This document shows positions 54,794 to 64,000 of a stretch of DNA of 64,000 nucleotides, piece by piece (position 1 is the stretch's first letter; every line of letters starts with the position of its first letter). Source of the stretch: Bacteroidia bacterium (GTDB lineage Bacteria > Bacteroidota > Bacteroidia > Chitinophagales > UBA2359). The translations under genes were made by a program, and so were the position numbers. The stretch is from contig JAUHXA010000020.1 in the NCBI GenBank assembly GCA_030427245.1, positions 35,971 to 99,970 on the forward strand. Reading direction: 5' to 3'. The notes under the pieces were generated by a model. The model was not told the DNA's origin. It was given only the letters and a program-made list of their open reading frames with translations, and did no database searches.

Positions 54794-57700
54794 TCACTGT
54801 CCAATCAACGAAAATCCCGCCCAATCCTGCGGACTGCTATGTTCTTCCTTCAAAAGCGATAACTTAGCTTCTCGCAAAGCAGCCGCATAGGATTTTCCCG
54901 CCAATACTCCTTCAAACAATCGTTTGACCAGCTGACTGCTCGCTTCGTCGGGAATGTCAAATTGGGTAAAAATGATGTTGTTTGCCCCTGCATACAAAAA
55001 ACCTCGATTGATGGCCATGATTCCTTCCCCTTGCTGCAAAGTACCTACTCCACTGCCACAACTACTCAAGACCACCAAATCCGCCGACAATTCCAAGTTG
55101 TAGGCCTCCGAAATCGTGAGTATATTTTCTTCATGGTGAGAAGAGTCGGAAGGTTCGATAGAGGGCAGGTTTGATAGGTAAATACCCGATAGATTGTTGT
55201 GTTCATTGTGGGCAAAACCATGTGTCGAAATCAACAAGTATTTGAATTTGGGAGCTTCCTCTATCAAGGTTTGTTTGGAAGCTGTTCCGTATAAGAACGC
55301 CTTAGCATCCAGTTTTTTGTCGTGAAATAGGTTGTAAACTTCCTTCACCTCAATGGCCGTATTGGGCAATTGCTGCAAAGCTACAACACCCTCCTCATTG
55401 CTTCTTACGACCTCACTATTGCCCCGATGCGTTGTCATTGCCAATTCTATACCACTGTTTTTGTGAAAATTCACAGGTGCTATACCTAAAAAACTATCCG
55501 ATTGAGTGGGGGACTCCATTTGTTTTTGTAGGCAGTAGAGCCAAGTTGTTGCCGAATAATGGTAGAGGATTTCGTATTGGTGAATGAGGTAGGGGAGTTG
55601 ATTGAAGTCGGAATAGGCTTGTGGTGTTTTTGAAGAAGGAATCAAGAGGTCGAAGGGCAACAAGTGAAGGTTTTCGTCCCGAATGATGATCAACTGCGTT
55701 TGATTACGCAGTTGTTTTTCAATCGGTTGTAGTAAGAGTTGATACAAATTGGTGGCGGATTCTATCAGCAGTTCTTCGTCTGTCCATGCAATAGAATGGT
55801 GAAGCTGCTCGATTAGGTCTTTGAAGTTGTTGGGCTTATCCATCATTTGCAAGCCAAAATCTTCTTTTTGAAGATAAAAAATATAGATTTGTTCCTCTCC
55901 GATAAAGTATTCAATCAGCGTATTTTGAGGAGAAAGATGTTGTTGAATCACTTCAATGCTGCTTGTTTTGGCACTGTACTTCAATTGGAAATAAGCAGGA
56001 TAGGTAGTTTCGTATTTTTCGAGGAGGGCCTCATATTTTTGATGGTGTTTGAATCGCTGTTCCTGCAATTGAAGGATTGCCGTTGGATTGGGTTTTGTTC
56101 TCGATTGCAGTTGTTGTAGTTTTTTTTCAACGAAAGTCAATGCGGTGCGAATCTCTTTTTCTTCCTCCAATAAATCCGTAGGAATGTTGGCAGTCAGTTT
56201 TGCTTCCGTATCCTTCAATGCCTCCAATAAAACCATTGCTCTGTTTTTTTCGGAGAAGTAAAAACACACTTCAATATAGTGCTTGTCATGAGTTTGTTCC
56301 CACAACTTCAAAGCTGCTTTCAGCGCATATTCACAAATTTCTGTTGCACTTTTGGACAATACCAATTTGGAAAATTCTATCTGAAAATTGGTGCGAATAT
56401 AGTCCAACAGTTGAATAGCTGTTTTGAAGGTTTCAATGGCTTCCTTCAAATCTTCAATGCCTGTATTCATGTAAATATGACGAAGGTAATGGGCTTTTCC
56501 TTTTTGCGAAATGGTCTTCAAAAACAAGCGACTGAACCGATGTTGTTGAAAAGTGTTGAGGCTCGAGTTTTTATTTTTGCTGTACGTAGTTGAATTGTCA
56601 ATAGCCTTTTGAAAAAAAAGAATTGCTTTTGAAAACTTATCTTGGTAGAGGTAGTGATTTCCAAGGAGTGTATAGGATTCGGCTAAGATAGGATGTTGAC
56701 TACCGACTGCTTTTTGTTTGATCTGAATCGCTTGTTCATAACATTCCTTGCCTTTCCTCCTATTTTGCAGCCCATCGTAGCATTTACCGAGTTTCTCATA
56801 GATATTTGCCATCTCGAAGTGTTCTGCGCCCAATAGTTTGGAACGAATCTCTTTGGCTTTTAGGAGGTTTTGAAGGGCTGTTGGGTAGTCTTTTTTGTAG
56901 ATGTAATTGTAGCCAATATTGCTGTAACATCTTGCCACAAAAGGATGTTCTTCGCCATACAAATGCAGGTGAATCTCTAAGGATTTGAGGTAGTAAAAAA
57001 GTTGTTGATCGTAATCCTCAATGGATTCATAAGCACCTCCCAAATTGTTGTACATCCTACCGACATCATAGTGTTTGTCGCCAAATATCTTTTGGTAAAT
57101 GTGCAATGCTCGTTGAAAGTACAACACTTGTTTTTCAAAATCATTGATGAGTGTATAACTGCCCCCAATATTGGAGTAGCTTGCTGCAATGTCGGGGTGG
57201 TTTTCTTTGAAAAGGGATTTTCGCAGTGCCAGTGCTTTTTTGTGGTATGCCAAGTTTTGTTGAAAATCACCCAATTCTCCATGAACCCAAGCGATGTTGT
57301 TGTATAGTTGGGCAATGGCTTGTTGTACTTTCAGTGTTTTTCGTTCTTCAGTCGAAAGATAATCTTCGATGAATTGAAGGGCATTGTAAAGGTTCTCCAA
57401 TTGTTTTGAGTATTGCCCTGCAAAACCCCAACACGTCCCAATATTGGCATAGATTCGGAGGTGGTCAAAGTCTTTTTTTTGACAGTATTCGCTTACCTCC
57501 AATGCTTTTTCATAATACTCCAAACCTTTTTGGTAATTGTTCAGATAGCAGTAGTAATTTCCGAAACCATTGTAAACATCCCGAAATGCCTCATGTTTGG
57601 GGGGCAATTGGTTTTTTGCAGTTTCCAAAGCTTTTTGATAGCTTTTCAACGCCTCTTTGGTATGGGTAAGTTTGATTTCTATTCCTCCAATATCTACTAT

Positions 57701-57859
57701 GGTCAAAACATAGTCTTTCCATTGTTGGTATTGCAGAAAGATGGCAGTGGCTTTCTGCGATAATTCCATTCCTTCTACATATTTTGCTTGGAATTGTAGT
57801 TTTGAAGATTCGGACAGGTATTGGTGGGCGAGTTGAATTTGTTCCGTACGTGTTTTCAT
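54794..57859 (-). CDS. Cytosolic TPR-CHAT protein
   Basis: A 1021-residue TPR-CHAT protein without signal peptide or membrane helix, so cytoplasmic, unlike the copy at 30921. About ten TPRs of the NB-ARC/kinesin-light-chain type (about 10-420; YEKALEVSEYCQ, NNLGGAYESIEDYDQQLFYY, YSNIGYNYIYKKDYPTAL) precede a helical region and the CHAT domain (about 690-1021). The catalytic pair is His in ISTHGF (about 883) and Cys in LSSCGSG (about 937). TPR-CHAT proteins act in signalling and in defence (for example with type III-E CRISPR), but no such partner is here. The role is open. Confidence 0.82.
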   Translation of the reverse strand: MKTRTEQIQLAHQYLSESSKLQFQAKYVEGMELSQKATAIFLQYQQWKDYVLTIVDIGGIEIKLTHTKEALKSYQKALETAKNQLPPKHEAFRDVYNGFGNYYCYLNNYQKGLEYYEKALEVSEYCQKKDFDHLRIYANIGTCWGFAGQYSKQLENLYNALQFIEDYLSTEERKTLKVQQAIAQLYNNIAWVHGELGDFQQNLAYHKKALALRKSLFKENHPDIAASYSNIGGSYTLINDFEKQVLYFQRALHIYQKIFGDKHYDVGRMYNNLGGAYESIEDYDQQLFYYLKSLEIHLHLYGEEHPFVARCYSNIGYNYIYKKDYPTALQNLLKAKEIRSKLLGAEHFEMANIYEKLGKCYDGLQNRRKGKECYEQAIQIKQKAVGSQHPILAESYTLLGNHYLYQDKFSKAILFFQKAIDNSTTYSKNKNSSLNTFQQHRFSRLFLKTISQKGKAHYLRHIYMNTGIEDLKEAIETFKTAIQLLDYIRTNFQIEFSKLVLSKSATEICEYALKAALKLWEQTHDKHYIEVCFYFSEKNRAMVLLEALKDTEAKLTANIPTDLLEEEKEIRTALTFVEKKLQQLQSRTKPNPTAILQLQEQRFKHHQKYEALLEKYETTYPAYFQLKYSAKTSSIEVIQQHLSPQNTLIEYFIGEEQIYIFYLQKEDFGLQMMDKPNNFKDLIEQLHHSIAWTDEELLIESATNLYQLLLQPIEKQLRNQTQLIIIRDENLHLLPFDLLIPSSKTPQAYSDFNQLPYLIHQYEILYHYSATTWLYCLQKQMESPTQSDSFLGIAPVNFHKNSGIELAMTTHRGNSEVVRSNEEGVVALQQLPNTAIEVKEVYNLFHDKKLDAKAFLYGTASKQTLIEEAPKFKYLLISTHGFAHNEHNNLSGIYLSNLPSIEPSDSSHHEENILTISEAYNLELSADLVVLSSCGSGVGTLQQGEGIMAINRGFLYAGANNIIFTQFDIPDEASSQLVKRLFEGVLAGKSYAAALREAKLSLLKEEHSSPQDWAGFSLIGQ

Positions 57860-57992
57860 AGCCTTATTGAGTGATTCAAACGTGCAGTTTCAAAAGATAA
57901 GGGTTTTTAAGCAAAAAACGGAACTTTATTTCTAAAATAGGCATTAATTTAGGGACATTCTTAAAATAATTTTCAAACTTCAACAAACAAAA

Positions 57993-58181
57993 ATGAGCTC
58001 TAAAATCTTATTGTACGTCGGTATAGTCATTGTAGTAATTGCAGGTATTTTCAAATTTATTGATTATATGTTTTACATCGGTTTGTTGTGCATTGCAGCT
58101 TATGGTGTACATTGGGCTTTTACGAGAGGCAAGGAAATGATTAGAGAGCGAAGAAATACCCGAAACATTGACATAAAATAA
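57993..58181 (+). CDS. Small two-helix membrane protein
   Basis: A 62-residue protein with two hydrophobic segments (ILLYVGIVIVVIAGIFKFI and FYIGLLCIAAYGVHWAF) and a basic tail (KEMIRERRNTRNIDIK), topologically a hairpin with a cytoplasmic C-terminus. No family known. A weak -7-like motif (TAATTTAG) lies about 50 bp upstream. The terminator on the opposite strand begins at its stop codon. Confidence 0.55.
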   Translation: MSSKILLYVGIVIVVIAGIFKFIDYMFYIGLLCIAAYGVHWAFTRGKEMIRERRNTRNIDIK

Positions 58182-58209
58182 AAAAGGAGGCTATCTCCCG
58201 ACAGCCTCC
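58181..58209 (-). terminator. Rho-independent terminator of the susCD operon
   Basis: On the minus strand, GGAGGCT (58209-58203), a 10-nt loop, AGCCTCC (58192-58186), then a T-run ending at the stop codon of the small membrane protein. It follows the end of the susD gene. Confidence 0.7.
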
Positions 58210-58363
58210 CAGTGTTTATACCATCAATATAAACGTTCCATCAATATTCATTTATGCTTACGAATTTGCCAATTCGCATTGTATTATAAGTTCAGAATTT
58301 GGATGAGCGAATCATTATGAAATAAATTTACCGTATATCGCTCCTGCTTTCTGCCTCCTCTTT

Positions 58364-59770
58364 TCAATCCTCCGATCCATCATCCCACCATACACCATCA
58401 TTGACGGTAGCATTCGGTACATTCTCCAAATTGTAGTCGTATTCAGTAGTCGGATAAGGAAATCGAACGGGAATCGGCCCGGCAGGATTCGTTAAAGTAA
58501 TCACGTCCGTTCTTCGCCAATCATTGTAAGCCTCCAATGATTCCATCACAAACTGTGAAATGTACTTTTGAGTGATAATGTGCTGCAATGTCAAAGTCGC
58601 AGGAGACACACTTTCTTGTGCTACATAAGTAGCAATGTCCTCTTCGCTGACTCCTACTTTTCGCATCGCCTCACCAATTGCAATTTCATACGCTGCGGTT
58701 GCATTTGCTGTATTTCCCAAACGCAATTCTGCTTCTGCTTCAATGAATTTCTGTTCTACATAGGTCATCATCGGTAGGGGAGAAGACGCTGTCACCAAAG
58801 TACTGCCCCACTTAGAATACAATGCCCCAGCTTGATCGGTTGATTGAGCATTTGGTCCACCGACAATCGTTCCCAATCCAGGCACAGGTAGTGCGTAAAT
58901 CGGTAGTCGAGGGTCGTTCAATCCTTCCAGCATTGCCACAAAAGATGCACTCACACAATGTTGGTCTCTATCGTTTTCAAACTGATACCAAGGATTTTCG
59001 CCTGTTGCATTGTTATTGAAGCCTCTGTACAAAAAATCATCATCGCTGCTGTCAAAAGCATTTTGAAGAGCCGCCAAAGCACTTTGAGCAGAGCCGTTCG
59101 CATCAATATTGCTTAGGTGATTGTGATATCTTGCCTTTAATGCATAAGCTGCTTTTATCCAAGCATTCAAGTTGCCTCCATAAATAATGTCATCGGCCGA
59201 AGGAGCATCTGTTGCAGATTGCAGACTGCTGATGCCTTCATCCAATAGCGTTTGAATGTTTTGGTAAATACTTTCTTGTGAGTCAAAAACAGGTTTGATA
59301 TTTGCCGTTCCCTGCAATGCTTCCGAATAAGGAATGCGTCCCCATGTATCCGTAGCGATTCCTAAATTGTACGCCATCAATATTTTGGCAATTCCAACAT
59401 AAGAATTTGCGCCCTGTTCGCTTGCCTGATCCATCAATTGCTTCAAGTCCATCATCGAACCACTGTACAATTGAAAACGCCAGATATTGTTGGCCAATTG
59501 ACTATTGATGTCGGTCAATTTGTCGGCATTTTCCATCTGATTCCAAACACCTGCCGTATGTTGTATCCAAACGGAAGCATACCAAGCCAAATCTGAACCC
59601 GCCATACCATAAGCCGTAAATGTCTGGGCACTGGGCAATAATAGTTTGTTGGGCACTTCTACGGGATTATCAGGGTCTGTATTGATTTCCTCGAAGGTCT
59701 CTTCACAGGAATAGGTACTGAAAATCAGTAGGGAGAAAAAGAGAATAAAGAATTTATTTATATGTTTCAT
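58364..59770 (-). CDS. SusD-like nutrient-binding lipoprotein
   Basis: Outer-membrane lipoprotein that captures a ligand at the mouth of the SusC channel. The ATG at 59770 gives signal and lipobox (IFSTYSC, Cys at about 21) and a 468-residue protein. It belongs to the SusD-like_2/RagB group (EEINTDPDNPVEVPNKLLLPSAQ, MDLKQLMDQASEQGANSYVGIAKILMAY), in which TPR-like helices build the scaffold. An upstream in-frame extension to 59872 lies partly in the MITE and is not used. It follows the susC gene with a 310-bp gap that contains MITE copy C. No glycoside hydrolase is near, so the substrate is not clear. Confidence 0.88.
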   Translation of the reverse strand: MKHINKFFILFFSLLIFSTYSCEETFEEINTDPDNPVEVPNKLLLPSAQTFTAYGMAGSDLAWYASVWIQHTAGVWNQMENADKLTDINSQLANNIWRFQLYSGSMMDLKQLMDQASEQGANSYVGIAKILMAYNLGIATDTWGRIPYSEALQGTANIKPVFDSQESIYQNIQTLLDEGISSLQSATDAPSADDIIYGGNLNAWIKAAYALKARYHNHLSNIDANGSAQSALAALQNAFDSSDDDFLYRGFNNNATGENPWYQFENDRDQHCVSASFVAMLEGLNDPRLPIYALPVPGLGTIVGGPNAQSTDQAGALYSKWGSTLVTASSPLPMMTYVEQKFIEAEAELRLGNTANATAAYEIAIGEAMRKVGVSEEDIATYVAQESVSPATLTLQHIITQKYISQFVMESLEAYNDWRRTDVITLTNPAGPIPVRFPYPTTEYDYNLENVPNATVNDGVWWDDGSED

Positions 59771-59801
59771 TTGATTGTTTTTTATGTGTTTGAGTTGATA
59801 A

Positions 59802-59820
59802 TTGTGTTTAGGTGTTTGGG
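59802..59820. repeat. Dispersed 19-bp repeat (reverse complement of the mutY copy)
   Basis: TTGTGTTTAGGTGTTTGGG is identical, on the other strand, to 49635-49653. Related degenerate units (GTTGATAACTGTATTTAGG; CAACTTCTATCAACCC) fill the rest of the susC-susD gap. Confidence 0.65.
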
Positions 59821-59857
59821 TTGATTTTGCGTTGATAACTGTATTTAGGTATTTAAG

Positions 59858-59990
59858 CATACTGCTATACAAAACGATTTTTGAACCACAACAGTCTCAA
59901 AAGGGCACAAAAGAGATGGTTGAATTTCAGTCCTTTACTTTTGTTTTCTTTGTGCCTTTTGTGGTTGAATTAAAAATGTACAGTAGTATG
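59858..59990. mobile_element. 133-bp MITE, copy C
   Basis: Termini CATACTGCTATACA (59858-59871) and TGTACAGTAGTATG (59977-59990), two mismatches. Exact 9-bp target duplication GTATTTAAG (59849-59857 and 59991-59999). It sits between susC and susD, 88 bp before the susD start, in the same orientation as copy A. Confidence 0.9.
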
Positions 59991-60080
59991 GTATTTAAGT
60001 TAATTTTTTAATTACTCGAATACTTAAACACAATTATTAACTTCTATCAACTTCTATCAACCCAAACACTTGAACACAAC

Positions 60081-63000
60081 TTAAAATGATATTTTCAGTC
60101 CACCACCCAAGCTTCTTGCATTGGGCATACTCAAGTATTCAAAGCCCTGCAAGTTGGATGCACCACCCAAACTTGTTTCAGGATCAAAGTTTGGGTAATC
60201 GGTGAACAGTGCTAAGTTGCGACCACTGAAATAGATTTCCAATCCATTGAAAGGAGTCTTTTTGATGAGGTCTGCTCCCAAGCGATACGACAAAGTCACT
60301 TCTCTCAATCGCACAAAACTGCCATCAAATACATTCGACTCGTCTATTGCATCTTGATAAACTCTCCAATAGGCTTCACCAGTCGTTATTTCAATATCAT
60401 TTACTCCTCCAACAACCAAATTTCCACTTGCGTCTAAGTGACCTTTCACACCCGGTAATACAGCCGTTGCCGCACGGTTTTCGGTTTCTTTGGTCATTCC
60501 ATACAATCGGAGCAAGCGGGTATTTCCTGCATAAATCTGCCCACCTTGTCGGGTATCAAATTGAACAGTCAAACTGAAATTTTTATAAATAAAAGTGTTG
60601 ATCAAACCTCCAATCCAATCGGGCTGTGTATTGCCGATAATGCCAGTGTTTGGATCCTGCAATGGCATTCCATAGCTCGCACTTGCAGGATTAGAATCAT
60701 CGTAAACAATGTTTCCGTCATCATCACGCAAGTATCTTGAACCCCAAAGTGTTGCATAGGGTTGTCCTTGTACCAATCGAACCTGTGGAGCAGTAAATCC
60801 TCCAATCGTAATCGCATCTACACCATCTGCCAATCTCACCACTTCGCTTTCGTTTTTGGAGTAGTTCACTGTGATGTCCCACGAAAAATCCTTTGTTTCG
60901 ATGGGCGTAGCAGTCAGCACCATTTCGATTCCCTTGTTGGTGATTTCCCCTGCGTTGAGAATCAAACTACGGGCACCTGAAGCAGCCGAAACAGGCACTG
61001 AAAATATTTGGTCTTTGGCGACTGCATCGTAGTAGGTTAGATCCAAGCCCAAGCGATTTCTAAAGAATCGAAGGTCTGCCCCTATTTCGTAAGAAGTTTC
61101 GTTCTGTGGTTTGATTTCTGGATTGCCAATTACATTTCCAAACTCAAAAGCATTGATTCCATTTTGTGGAAAAACTATATCATCTGATGTAAAACCACTT
61201 CCTGGAGTTGCACTCACATAAGTTGTTTGTGTCGCATAAATTGGTGCATCTTGTCCTACTTGCGCCCAACTCGCTCTCAATTTTCCATAAGGAAATACTG
61301 GATTGTCGGTCAAACCCAAAGATTCGGTAAATACCCAACCCAAATTAACGGCTGGATAGAAAAACGAAGGATTGGAGGCAGGCAAAGTTGAAGACCAGTC
61401 GTTTCTGCCTGTCAAGCCCAAGTACAAGGTGCGATTGTAGGCCAATTGTACATCCCCAAACAAACCGATGATTCTCTTACGGTTTGTTTTTTCAGTAGTT
61501 GCTACGGTACTTGTGTTGGAGATGTTGTGAAAACCTCCAATACTGAAACCATTTCCTTCTGTATAAACTCGATTGTAATACTGGTCGTTGATGTTGTTTC
61601 CAATGACCACACTGACATCCAATTTTTCGCCAAAAGTTCTATTGGCTTTTATCAACAAATCAGAGTTTACTTCTCGATTGATGTGAGTGTCTTCATAAAT
61701 TTGTCCACCACTTGGAGGATTCGTACCTCGTCCACCTGTTTCACCAGAGCCCAATTCTAAAACACTCTTTCGTCTATCGGTATAAACATCTGTACCCAAT
61801 TTATAGGAAATCGTCAACCAGTCTAATGGTAAAAAGTCAATGTTCATGTTTCCAAAAATTCTATCCACTCTATCAGTAAAAGAGTTGTTGGCTGCCGACC
61901 AAAGCGGATTGTCAAATGCAGAACGGTAGTGCAATTGTGCATAAGGATCGTCTGATTTTGCAAAAGGCAATCCATGCAAATCATAAGTAATAGGGGCAGG
62001 ATATACGGTAAACAAAGGATTACTGAGATTACTCCCTTTTTGAATCCTATCACCTCCCGAACTAACATAGTTGACACTGCTTCCAAAACTCAATTTTTCA
62101 TTGACCTTGAGCTTTCCTGACATTTTAATGGTATTTCGTTCAAAGGCAGAATTGGGCAAAATGCCATCTTGATTCAAATTGGAGAAAGAGAGGTAATAAT
62201 CTGCAATGTCACTGTTTCCCGAAATACTCACCGAATTTTTGATGGTGTTGCCCGTTTTGAAATAAGGGCTTACGTTGTCAAAAATAGGCACAGGAATCGT
62301 TGTTGCAGCAGGATTACTCTGCCCCACTATGGCCCCTTCTGCATCTAATCGAAGTGTGTCCACCAATGCGCCCCAAGAAAGCGAACTTCCCGCTCCGTAA
62401 TTTCCGCTCGAACCTTGTGAGAATTTTTGCTGAATATCAGGCAATACATTTACTTCTTCAAATGAAACACCTGAATTGATGTCAATTCTAAAACGCTTGC
62501 CTGATTCTTTACCGCTTTTGGTGGTGATAATAACCGCACCATTTGAAGCTCGCAAACCGTATAAAGCTGCCGCCGCAGGTCCCTTCAATACCGACATAGA
62601 AGCAATATCATCTGGATTGATGTCAATGGCTCGATTCGATACATCTACACCATCCAAGAAATTGTTTTGTAAATTGCCAGGATTGCCCGCTTCTTGATAG
62701 TCATTGCTCATCGGTACACCGTCAATAATAAAAAGTGGCTGATTGTTACTGCCCCATGTAAAGGAGTTTGAACCTCGAATACGGATATAGGCAGAAGACC
62801 CTGGCAAACCACTGGATTGGGTAATTTGCACCCCAGCGACTTTTCCCGAAAGTGCCCCGACTAAGTTGGCTTCTCCTGTTCGAGATACATCATCGCCACT
62901 CACTTCCTGCACCGAATATCCCAGTGCTTTTTTCTCCTTGGCAATTCCGATGGCTGTTACCACGACTTGCTCCAAGCCAATAACGTCTTCTTCTAGTTGA

Positions 63001-63281
63001 GCATCAATTACTGCATCCGCCCCCAGCTCAACCTTGAAAGGTTTGTAACCTATAAAGCTGATGGTGACAGTTTTGTACCCATCCGGAATCTTCAAACTAT
63101 ACTTTCCATCAATATCGGTCACAGTACCAATAGTGGAACCAGGTACGACAACAGTAGCTCCAATGATAGGCTCACTGTTGTTACCGTCCACAACAGTTCC
63201 TGTAATGACTCTGTCCTGGGCAAAGGCATATTGCCCCCACAGAGCCATGAGCAGCACGGCTATTACGTGAAAATTTTTCAT
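60081..63281 (-). CDS. SusC/RagA family TonB-linked outer-membrane receptor
   Basis: Outer-membrane TonB-dependent transporter of 1066 residues. Signal peptide (HVIAVLLMALWGQYAFAQ); carboxypeptidase-regulatory-like N-terminal domain (about 24-105: ITGTVVDGNNSEPIIGATVV, TISFIGYKP); TonB-box region (LEQVVVTAIGI); plug domain (about 125-250) with the SusC signatures VAGVQITQ, RIRGSNSF and MSVLKGPAAAALYGLRASNG; then the 22-strand barrel, ending with a terminal Phe (LGGGLKISF). Forms a pair with the SusD-like protein and needs TonB/ExbD. The ligand is unknown. Confidence 0.93.
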   Translation of the reverse strand: MKNFHVIAVLLMALWGQYAFAQDRVITGTVVDGNNSEPIIGATVVVPGSTIGTVTDIDGKYSLKIPDGYKTVTISFIGYKPFKVELGADAVIDAQLEEDVIGLEQVVVTAIGIAKEKKALGYSVQEVSGDDVSRTGEANLVGALSGKVAGVQITQSSGLPGSSAYIRIRGSNSFTWGSNNQPLFIIDGVPMSNDYQEAGNPGNLQNNFLDGVDVSNRAIDINPDDIASMSVLKGPAAAALYGLRASNGAVIITTKSGKESGKRFRIDINSGVSFEEVNVLPDIQQKFSQGSSGNYGAGSSLSWGALVDTLRLDAEGAIVGQSNPAATTIPVPIFDNVSPYFKTGNTIKNSVSISGNSDIADYYLSFSNLNQDGILPNSAFERNTIKMSGKLKVNEKLSFGSSVNYVSSGGDRIQKGSNLSNPLFTVYPAPITYDLHGLPFAKSDDPYAQLHYRSAFDNPLWSAANNSFTDRVDRIFGNMNIDFLPLDWLTISYKLGTDVYTDRRKSVLELGSGETGGRGTNPPSGGQIYEDTHINREVNSDLLIKANRTFGEKLDVSVVIGNNINDQYYNRVYTEGNGFSIGGFHNISNTSTVATTEKTNRKRIIGLFGDVQLAYNRTLYLGLTGRNDWSSTLPASNPSFFYPAVNLGWVFTESLGLTDNPVFPYGKLRASWAQVGQDAPIYATQTTYVSATPGSGFTSDDIVFPQNGINAFEFGNVIGNPEIKPQNETSYEIGADLRFFRNRLGLDLTYYDAVAKDQIFSVPVSAASGARSLILNAGEITNKGIEMVLTATPIETKDFSWDITVNYSKNESEVVRLADGVDAITIGGFTAPQVRLVQGQPYATLWGSRYLRDDDGNIVYDDSNPASASYGMPLQDPNTGIIGNTQPDWIGGLINTFIYKNFSLTVQFDTRQGGQIYAGNTRLLRLYGMTKETENRAATAVLPGVKGHLDASGNLVVGGVNDIEITTGEAYWRVYQDAIDESNVFDGSFVRLREVTLSYRLGADLIKKTPFNGLEIYFSGRNLALFTDYPNFDPETSLGGASNLQGFEYLSMPNARSLGGGLKISF

Positions 63282-64000
63282 ACTTCTATTTTTTGGATAA
63301 ACTAAATATATTAAAATATACAGATTGGATAATTCTGTATGTTCATTTACTTCTTTTCTGATAGGAGGTCAAACCTCGTTTTGAACAAGGTATACCTATC
63401 CTTTATAGTCTGTTTCGACTATTTAAAAAATTAGCATTTAATATATTGATGAAAATTAGGCGATGGAAAGCCTATTAAAATATTGATGGTAATAGATAGT
63501 CAACCGATGGGATAAAAAGAGAAATTATTAATTTAAAATTTGTTTAAAAAATACATACTATACTTCATAGATGGATAGTGTCAAATTTTCGTTGCATGAA
63601 TTTTAATACTTTTTTGCAGTTTAGCAATTTTGAGCAAATCTTTTTGCAATTTTTAACCTAAAGCCATTGACTTTCAATGGCATCAGTTGACATGAAAGGT
63701 TGTATAGGCTTAGAAATTAAGATTTTTTAACTTTCCGACATCAAAATAGCATGAATTGCCAAAGATACACCCTACTCATTGGGATAGCTACTACACAAAT
63801 AAGTAGTTTGGGCTTTGGATGAGAAGCAAGAATAGGGAAGGTAGATGTGAGTAGTTGATAATTAATGGTTAGTTTTCTCAGTACAGGACAAAACTAAAAA
63901 AGGGATAGAAAAAGAAGTTGTATTTTGTGATTCCTAATTCATAAAACAACTTCAAATTAATATCCCGTGACCAAAGATAATCAAAAAGAATTACTGAATT
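63282..64000. other. Upstream region of susC to the right edge
   Basis: About 720 bp without a gene. It contains the susC leader on the minus strand (a small palindrome GGTATACC near 63390) and, near the edge, an imperfect inverted repeat GAAGTTGT...ACAACTTC (about 63919-63953) that could be a terminator for a gene outside the window. No anti-sigma/ECF pair, which often regulates SusCD operons, is visible here. Confidence 0.4.

Noticed and set aside
54794..57859. Type III-E CRISPR (TPR-CHAT) locus
   Set aside because: No gRAMP/Cas7-11, Cas1, Cas2 or repeat array is near; TPR-CHAT proteins are common outside CRISPR.
59773..59872. N-terminal extension of the SusD-like protein
   Set aside because: It reads into the MITE and the dispersed repeat, and would place the lipoprotein signal internally.

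Overview
The window is from a member of the Bacteroidota, most likely a Saprospiria-type or related marine or wastewater lineage. The evidence is a large set of secreted proteins ending in type IX secretion (T9SS) sorting domains, a GldB-type gliding lipoprotein, a SusC/SusD pair, a DUF6495 protein, the near absence of Shine-Dalgarno sequences, and several matches to the Bacteroidota -7 promoter element TAnnTTTG. The DNA is AT-rich by eye. No rRNA, tRNA, CRISPR array, prophage or complete IS was found.

Layout. 1-1.5 kb: a sensor kinase gene cut by the left edge. 2-6.3 kb: small housekeeping genes (GNAT, glycosyltransferase, DUF6495, LpxH, secreted propeller), then a possible free-standing small RNA. 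6.8-17.7 kb: a surface-protein island with one 1647-residue Ig-like/beta-helix protein whose start is adjacent to a C9 tract, three tandem propeller paralogues, and two decapitated sorting-domain genes. 17.8-26.4 kb: metabolism (SDR plus QueA-like pair, metF behind a SAM-I riboswitch, a Crp/Fnr regulator, a second SDR, and the sulfate-activation genes cysC-cysD-cysN with minisatellites between them). 26.5-30.7 kb: a two-gene AAA ATPase/DUF4435 cassette recognisable as a PARIS-type anti-phage system, overlapping the start of an M1 peptidase gene. 30.9-39.6 kb: a CHAT-TPR membrane protease, T9SS cargo, a duplicated carbohydrate-binding-like protein, and ExbD and TonB. 39.9-45.7 kb: a lipoprotein with a collapsed paralogue, and two tandem FG-GAP/UnbV surface proteins. 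45.7-50.7 kb: MoaD, GldB, a beta-barrel protein, NadE and MutY. 50.7-58.2 kb: an FG-GAP T9SS protein, small membrane proteins and a cytosolic CHAT-TPR protein. 58.4-63.3 kb: susD and susC.

How the parts work together. Export dominates: about ten genes or remnants carry a T9SS C-terminal signal, and TonB/ExbD would energise receptors such as the SusC protein. MetF and CysNDC are linked through sulfur and methionine metabolism, and metF is under SAM control. The PARIS cassette is the clearest defence module.

Three copies of a 133-bp MITE with 14-bp terminal inverted repeats and exact 9-bp target duplications (30778, 38576, 59858) show recent transposition by an unseen transposase. Other palindromes and minisatellites mark most of the rearranged places.
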